Shown: positions 1-6,085 of the stretch, piece after piece
Layout: each line of letters begins with the position of its first letter
How positions within the stretch are numbered: position 1 is the first letter of the stretch
Assembly (NCBI GenBank): GCA_001770235.1
Contig: MEQN01000095.1
Coordinates: 1 to 6,085, forward strand
Origin: Betaproteobacteria bacterium RBG_16_58_11
GTDB lineage: Bacteria > Pseudomonadota > Gammaproteobacteria > Burkholderiales > Thiobacteraceae
Length of the DNA: 6,085 bases
Direction of reading: 5' to 3'
Translations under genes and position numbers: made by a program
The notes under the pieces: generated by a model
Database searches by the model: none
The model's input: the letters and a program-made list of their open reading frames with translations, nothing else
Told to the model about the DNA's origin: nothing

Positions 1-2909
<2,909 letters not shown>

Positions 2910-3782
2910 ATGAAATATCCTGCCCAGCCACACATCACCTTGCTGCATGGCGATGCGGCAACGGAGTTGAAAAATCTGCCGGATAACTCGGTCGATCTGA
3001 TCGTGACCTCTCCGCCCTATGCCGATCAAAGAAAGCATATTTATGGCGGGATTTCTCCTGACTTGTATGTGGAATGGTTTCTGCCGCTCTCCGCCGAACT
3101 GCTGCGCGTGCTGAAACCGACCGGCACCTTCATCCTCAACATCAAGGAGCGCGTGGTCAACGGCGAGCGCCATACCTATGTGTTGGAGTTGATTTTGGAA
3201 ATGCGCAAACAAGGCTGGCTCTGGACAGAAGAATTCATGTGGCACAAGAAAAATTGCTACCCTGGGAAATGGCCTAACCGCTTCCGGGATTCTTGGGAGC
3301 GCTTGCTCCAGTTCAACAAACAGCGCAAGTTCAACATGTACCAGGAAGCGGTCATGGTTGAGATGGGCGATTGGGCCAAGAGCCGCTTGCGTAATTTAAG
3401 CGACACGGACAAGGTGCGCGACGAATCGCGCGTGGGCAGCGGTTTCGGAAAAAAAATCGCCAATTGGCTCACGCGCGACAAGGCTTTTCCCACGAATGTG
3501 CTGCACATGGCGACCGAATGTTCAAACCGGGATCACAGCGCGGCCTTTCCCGAAGCCTTGCCCGAATGGTTTATCAAGCTTTTCACCGAGCCGGGCGATA
3601 CCGTGCTCGATCCCTTCATGGGCTCGGCGACCACGTTGCGCGTCGCTAAGCGCATGCAACGTCACGCTGTCGGCATCGATATTCAGGAAGAATATGTGAG
3701 CCGGGCTTACGCTGACTTGGTCGAGGGCGAGCGGCAAATGGCCTTGCTGCAAAAACGAGAGAAGTATGTCGTCTCTACTTGA
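2910..3782 (+). CDS. Type II DNA methyltransferase, beta class, probably N4-cytosine
   Basis: This 290-residue protein would transfer a methyl group from S-adenosylmethionine to a base in a short DNA target, protecting the host from the endonuclease encoded next. The catalytic motif IV is TSPPY at residues 33-37, near the N-terminus. The SAM-binding motif I comes late, as DPFMGSATT at 234-242, with GIDI (255-258) following as motif II and HSAAFPEALPEW (209-220) before it as motif X. The order IV...X-I defines the beta class. (T)SPPY is typical of N4-cytosine enzymes, whereas N6-adenine enzymes usually have (D/N)PPY, so m4C is favoured but unproven. Motif I has Ala240 where DPFxGSGTT normally has Gly. 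Conserved aromatic and basic stretches between the motifs (about 100-140) probably carry target recognition, though I cannot predict the target. The gene starts four bases after leuS, with AGGA as its RBS, and overlaps the endonuclease gene by 17 bases. Confidence 0.9.
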   Translation: MKYPAQPHITLLHGDAATELKNLPDNSVDLIVTSPPYADQRKHIYGGISPDLYVEWFLPLSAELLRVLKPTGTFILNIKERVVNGERHTYVLELILEMRKQGWLWTEEFMWHKKNCYPGKWPNRFRDSWERLLQFNKQRKFNMYQEAVMVEMGDWAKSRLRNLSDTDKVRDESRVGSGFGKKIANWLTRDKAFPTNVLHMATECSNRDHSAAFPEALPEWFIKLFTEPGDTVLDPFMGSATTLRVAKRMQRHAVGIDIQEEYVSRAYADLVEGERQMALLQKREKYVVST

Positions 3783-4515
3783 TTGGAAGGCGCTCAACGG
3801 CTTCGCCGAAGAAGGGATCGCAAGCTTTCATGCAAAGCGTTTGGCCAGCCTGCAAAAACTTAAGCTAAAGACGGTTCTCAAGCGGAAAAACCCTTATCTG
3901 TTTAAAGCCAAAAACCTGCTCACCGCGAGCGATTTGGTTAAAACTTTGCTGGATGCCCACCTCTCGTCACAAGAGGAAACGATATTCGGCGATTTTCTGG
4001 AAGAGTTGGCCATCTATATTAATGGCCAAATATTTGGCGGCAAAAAATCCTCGTCTGAGGGAGTCGATCTGGAATTCGATCGGGATGGCATCCGCTATCT
4101 ATTGTCTATCAAGTCTGGCCCCAATTGGGGCAATAGCAGCCAGATCAAGAAAATGCAGGACAATTTTGCGAAGGCGCGGAAAGTCCTCCATACCGGAAAC
4201 AGCAAATTGCATGTGCAGGCGGTCAACGGCTGCTGCTATGGGCAGGACAGCCAGCCCAACAAGGACAACTATCGAAAGTTGTGCGGACAACGCTTTTGGG
4301 CGTTCATTTCTGGAGACGAAACGCTGTATACGCGGCTGATCGAACCCATCGGACATCGCGCCAAGGAAAAGAACGAAGGCTTTCTAAAGCAATATGCGAA
4401 GGTGACCAATCTTTTCGCGCAAGAGTTCATGCAGGATTTTTGCGTCGATGGCGAAATTGAATGGGTTAAACTGGTAGAGTTTAATTCGGGGAATAAGGGC
4501 GAAAAGGACGATTGA
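3766..4515 (+). CDS. Type II restriction endonuclease, PmeII-like
   Basis: This 249-residue protein has no signal peptide or membrane segment and directly follows a methyltransferase, with a 17-base overlap, as in a two-gene type II restriction-modification pair. The sequence recalls, from memory, proteins annotated as PmeII-family type II restriction endonucleases, including blocks such as KNPYLFKAKNLLTA (41-54), SIKSGPNWGNSSQIKKM (114-130) and AVNGCCYG (152-159). A PD-(D/E)xK-like core is plausible: acidic helix residues E79/E80 in GDFLEELA, D101 in EGVDLEF, then a beta strand ending S114-I115-K116. The usual acidic residue of (D/E)xK is therefore Ser. The N-terminal third is lysine-rich. 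The gene is more A+T-rich than its neighbours: two 60-base lines counted by hand (3841-3900 and 4021-4080) are both 45% G+C, against 70% for 4621-4680 in lptE. That fits horizontal transfer. The cut site cannot be predicted. It ends at TGA 4513-4515, sharing one base with lptE. Confidence 0.8.
   Translation: MSSLLDWKALNGFAEEGIASFHAKRLASLQKLKLKTVLKRKNPYLFKAKNLLTASDLVKTLLDAHLSSQEETIFGDFLEELAIYINGQIFGGKKSSSEGVDLEFDRDGIRYLLSIKSGPNWGNSSQIKKMQDNFAKARKVLHTGNSKLHVQAVNGCCYGQDSQPNKDNYRKLCGQRFWAFISGDETLYTRLIEPIGHRAKEKNEGFLKQYAKVTNLFAQEFMQDFCVDGEIEWVKLVEFNSGNKGEKDD
4504..4514 (+). promoter_or_regulatory. RBS of lptE inside the endonuclease gene
   Basis: AAGGA at 4504-4508 lies in the last codons of the endonuclease gene, six bases before the lptE ATG at 4515. 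The endonuclease stop TGA and the lptE ATG overlap as TGATG (4513-4517). lptE translation therefore starts from a site carried by the inserted gene, an arrangement that commonly gives translational coupling. Confidence 0.75.
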
Positions 4516-5000
4516 TGGTTATCCGGTGGGTGTTGGTTTTGATGTTTATGCTAAATCTCGCCGCCTGCGGCTTCGAGTTGCGCGGCAGCGCCGCGCTTCC
4601 ATTCGAAAGCCTGTATATCGAAGGCGGGCAAGACATCGCCGTGGATCTGGAGCGTGCGGTGCGCCCCACCGCCACCAAGGTCACCGAGCGCGCGCAAGAT
4701 GCCCAGGCCACACTGCAAGTGCTGGGCGAAGAACGCGAAAAGCGCATTCTGTCGCTGAATCGGGCCGGGCGCGTGAGCGAGTTTCGCCTGCTCTACCGCG
4801 TGAGCTTCAAGGTGATTGACCAGAAAGGACGCGCGCTGCTTCCCACGCAGCAAATCGAACTGCGGCGCGACATTACCTTCAATGACAGCGAAACGCTGGC
4901 GAAAGAATCCGAAGAAGCGCTGCTCTACCGCGACATGCAAACCGATGCGGTGCAGCAAATCATTCGCAGAGTCAGCGTGATTCGCAGCGCTGCTAATTGA
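4515..5000 (+). CDS. lptE: LPS-assembly lipoprotein LptE
   Basis: LptE is an outer-membrane lipoprotein that plugs and stabilises the LptD barrel and helps deliver lipopolysaccharide to the cell surface. The 161-residue product starts with a short basic n-region (R4), a hydrophobic stretch (W5-L13) and a lipobox LAAC with the lipidated cysteine at residue 18. The mature part begins CGFELRG, which is characteristic of the family, and contains the expected beta-strand and helix pattern with EFRLLYRVSF (about 89-98) and a C-terminal helix (about 127-155). The length is close to that of other LptE proteins. ATG 4515 is preferred over the TTG one codon upstream because of the AAGGA spacing. In E. 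coli the gene directly follows leuS and precedes holA; here the restriction-modification pair separates it from leuS and a 342-base segment separates it from holA. No terminator is visible after the stop codon. Confidence 0.93.
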   Translation: MVIRWVLVLMFMLNLAACGFELRGSAALPFESLYIEGGQDIAVDLERAVRPTATKVTERAQDAQATLQVLGEEREKRILSLNRAGRVSEFRLLYRVSFKVIDQKGRALLPTQQIELRRDITFNDSETLAKESEEALLYRDMQTDAVQQIIRRVSVIRSAAN

Positions 5001-5342
5001 CTCAAACATGACTGCGCTTGTTTTGTGCGCTACGCGCGATGATTTTGGGCCGTTTATGCCACGGCGAGGCAGTTACTTTTTCTTGCTTGTCCAAGAAAAA
5101 GCTAACCAAAAAGAAGGACACCCCGGTCGCCGCTCCCTGCGGGAGTCCCCTGCGTTGCTCGCCATGCCGGGCGGCTGCGCAACTCGCACGTTTCGCTACG
5201 CGAAGCCTTGCTCGAACAGATGCTCGCCGACACCCCCCGGCATGGCTGTGCTACTCGGCGGCTCGCAGGGGCCCCGAAGGTCAACAACGGCGCTGCTTCA
5301 ACACGCAGAGAACATCTTCTCAACTAAGTAACACACAACAGA
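5001..5342. repeat. Structured non-coding segment, probable dispersed repeat, between lptE and holA
   Basis: No supportable gene lies here. Three structures stand out. CTTTTTCTTG at 5076-5085 pairs perfectly with CAAGAAAAAG at 5092-5101 around a six-base loop, and GTTA/TAAC extends this to 14 pairs with one bulge (5072-5106). CTCCC/GGGAG at 5133-5145 forms a small hairpin. GCCATGCCGGG at 5161-5171 pairs perfectly with CCCGGCATGGC at 5236-5246, and the 64 bases between hold an inner hairpin, TTCGC/GCGAA at 5192-5204. Open frames run through it (5008-5331 and 5018-5386), but their peptides are Arg/Pro/Ala/Cys-rich without a domain. From memory, DNA reading TTTTTCTTG-TCCAAGAAAAAG followed by AAGAAGGACACCCCGGTCGC is a dispersed repeat of beta- and gammaproteobacteria that is often mis-annotated as small hypothetical proteins. 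I infer a repeat insertion within a normally compact operon. Confidence 0.6.
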
Positions 5343-6085
5343 TTGTTACTCCGCCCCGACAAACTTTCCGCACACCTCCAGGCTAGTCTAAAGCCGCTCT
5401 ACGTTGTCACCGGCGATGAGCCGCTGTTGGCATTAGAGGCGGCGGATGCGATCCGCGCCCGCGCCAAGGAACAAGGTTATCTGGAGCGTGAAGTGCTCAC
5501 GGTGGAAACCGGCTTCCACTGGAATCAACTACAAGCGGCGAGTGCCAGCTTGTCCTTATTTGCCAGCTTGCGCGTGCTAGAAATCCGCATCCCCACGGGT
5601 AAGCCGGGCAATGAAGGCGCGGCCGCATTAGAAGCGTTCTGTGCCGATCTACCGCCCGATACCGTGAGCCTGGTTTTGCTGCCCAAGCTCGACAAGCGCA
5701 CCAAAGACAGCGCCTGGTTCAGCGCCTTGAGCCAAGCCGGGGTGGTGATCGACGTGTATCCGGTCGACCTCGATGCCTTGCCGGAATGGATTGCGCGTCG
5801 TCTTGCAGTACAGAACCAGAGCGCAGACCGCGAAACCTTCGCCTTCCTCGCCGAGTCGGTAGAAGGCAATCTGCTCGCCGCCCACCAAGAAATCCAAAAA
5901 CTCGGCCTGCTTTATCCCGCACGCGCACTCACCTTTGACGAGGTGAGCGAAGCGGTGTTGAACGTCTCCCGCTTCGACGTATTCCAATTGGGCGACGCCA
6001 TGCTCAATGGCGATGCCGCGCGCGCCGCGCGCATCCTGGACGGCCTGCGCGGCGAGGGCGTGAAGCCGATCCCGATCCTGGGCGT
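5343..6085 (+). CDS. holA: DNA polymerase III subunit delta, N-terminal part
   Basis: HolA is the delta subunit of the clamp loader; it opens the beta sliding clamp during replication. The frame is open from 5343 to the window edge (247 full codons, of about 340 in the family), so the C-terminal domain is missing. The start is a TTG giving M-L-L-R-P-D-K-L, which aligns with the family beginning M-x-L-R/Y-P-E-Q-L. An in-frame TAA at 5325-5327 excludes any start further upstream, and no ATG lies nearby. Recognisable parts are YVVTGDEPLLALEAADAIR (20-38), SLFASLRVLEIRIP (about 73-86), the DKRTKDSAWFSAL segment, ALPEWIARRL, VEGNLLAAHQEIQKL and FDVFQLGDAML. All match the E. coli protein in order. 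There is no good Shine-Dalgarno before the TTG. The gene would normally sit directly behind lptE; here the 342-base structured segment intervenes. Confidence 0.93.
   Translation, partial: MLLRPDKLSAHLQASLKPLYVVTGDEPLLALEAADAIRARAKEQGYLEREVLTVETGFHWNQLQAASASLSLFASLRVLEIRIPTGKPGNEGAAALEAFCADLPPDTVSLVLLPKLDKRTKDSAWFSALSQAGVVIDVYPVDLDALPEWIARRLAVQNQSADRETFAFLAESVEGNLLAAHQEIQKLGLLYPARALTFDEVSEAVLNVSRFDVFQLGDAMLNGDAARAARILDGLRGEGVKPIPILG

Noticed and set aside
4512..4514. TTG as the lptE start, one codon before ATG 4515
   Set aside because: The ATG is the stronger codon and has better spacing from AAGGA. The TTG adds only one residue.
4551..5009. 152-codon minus-strand frame across lptE
   Set aside because: It lies wholly opposite a well-supported lptE and has no recognisable domain. 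It is a shadow of the G+C-rich codon pattern.
5072..5106. Intrinsic terminator after lptE
   Set aside because: The stem is strong but contains its T run in the 5' arm, and no run of T follows the 3' arm on either strand.
5008..5386. Two overlapping open frames (5008-5331 and 5018-5386) after lptE
   Set aside because: Their peptides are low-complexity, Arg/Pro/Ala/Cys-rich and without a domain. The second runs into holA in another frame. They follow a probable dispersed repeat and have no RBS.
5525..5987. Minus-strand frames opposite holA
   Set aside because: The plus-strand frame is continuous and matches HolA throughout, so these are shadows.

Overview
This window looks like a chromosomal housekeeping operon of a betaproteobacterium into which extra DNA has been inserted at several points. 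Three things support that placement: the leuS-lptE-holA order (known from E. coli and kept in beta- and gammaproteobacteria), fairly G+C-rich core genes, and the style of the LeuRS and HolA sequences. I cannot name a genus from sequence alone.

Layout. Bases 1-158 (minus strand) hold the first 52 codons of a tetratricopeptide-repeat protein, transcribed away from leuS. A 56-base divergent gap (159-214) contains a perfect TATAAT and the leuS ribosome binding site. leuS (215-2905) encodes an intact leucyl-tRNA synthetase of 896 residues, about 36 longer than the E. coli enzyme. The extra length lies at two places flanking or inside the editing domain, and at both the DNA is a palindromic or inverted repeat that is translated in frame. 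Four bases after the leuS stop comes a two-gene type II restriction-modification system: a beta-class (probably N4-cytosine) DNA methyltransferase (2910-3782), then an overlapping restriction endonuclease (3766-4515) that resembles the PmeII family. The endonuclease stop codon shares one base with the start of lptE (4515-5000), the LPS-assembly lipoprotein. A 342-base structured segment with no convincing gene (5001-5342) follows. Then holA, the DNA polymerase III delta subunit, starts at a TTG (5343) and runs off the window end.

How it fits together. leuS, lptE and holA are unrelated essential functions (tRNA charging, outer-membrane LPS assembly, clamp loading) that share an operon. The R-M pair sits between leuS and lptE with no room for its own promoter upstream. 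The sequence therefore suggests that it is expressed by read-through from leuS and that lptE is translated from a Shine-Dalgarno sequence lying inside the endonuclease gene. The endonuclease gene is visibly more A+T-rich than leuS or lptE, consistent with acquisition by transfer.

Most worth a second look: the scarless R-M cassette inside an essential operon, the two translated repeat insertions in leuS, the structured segment before holA, and the S-x-K (not D/E-x-K) candidate catalytic motif of the endonuclease.
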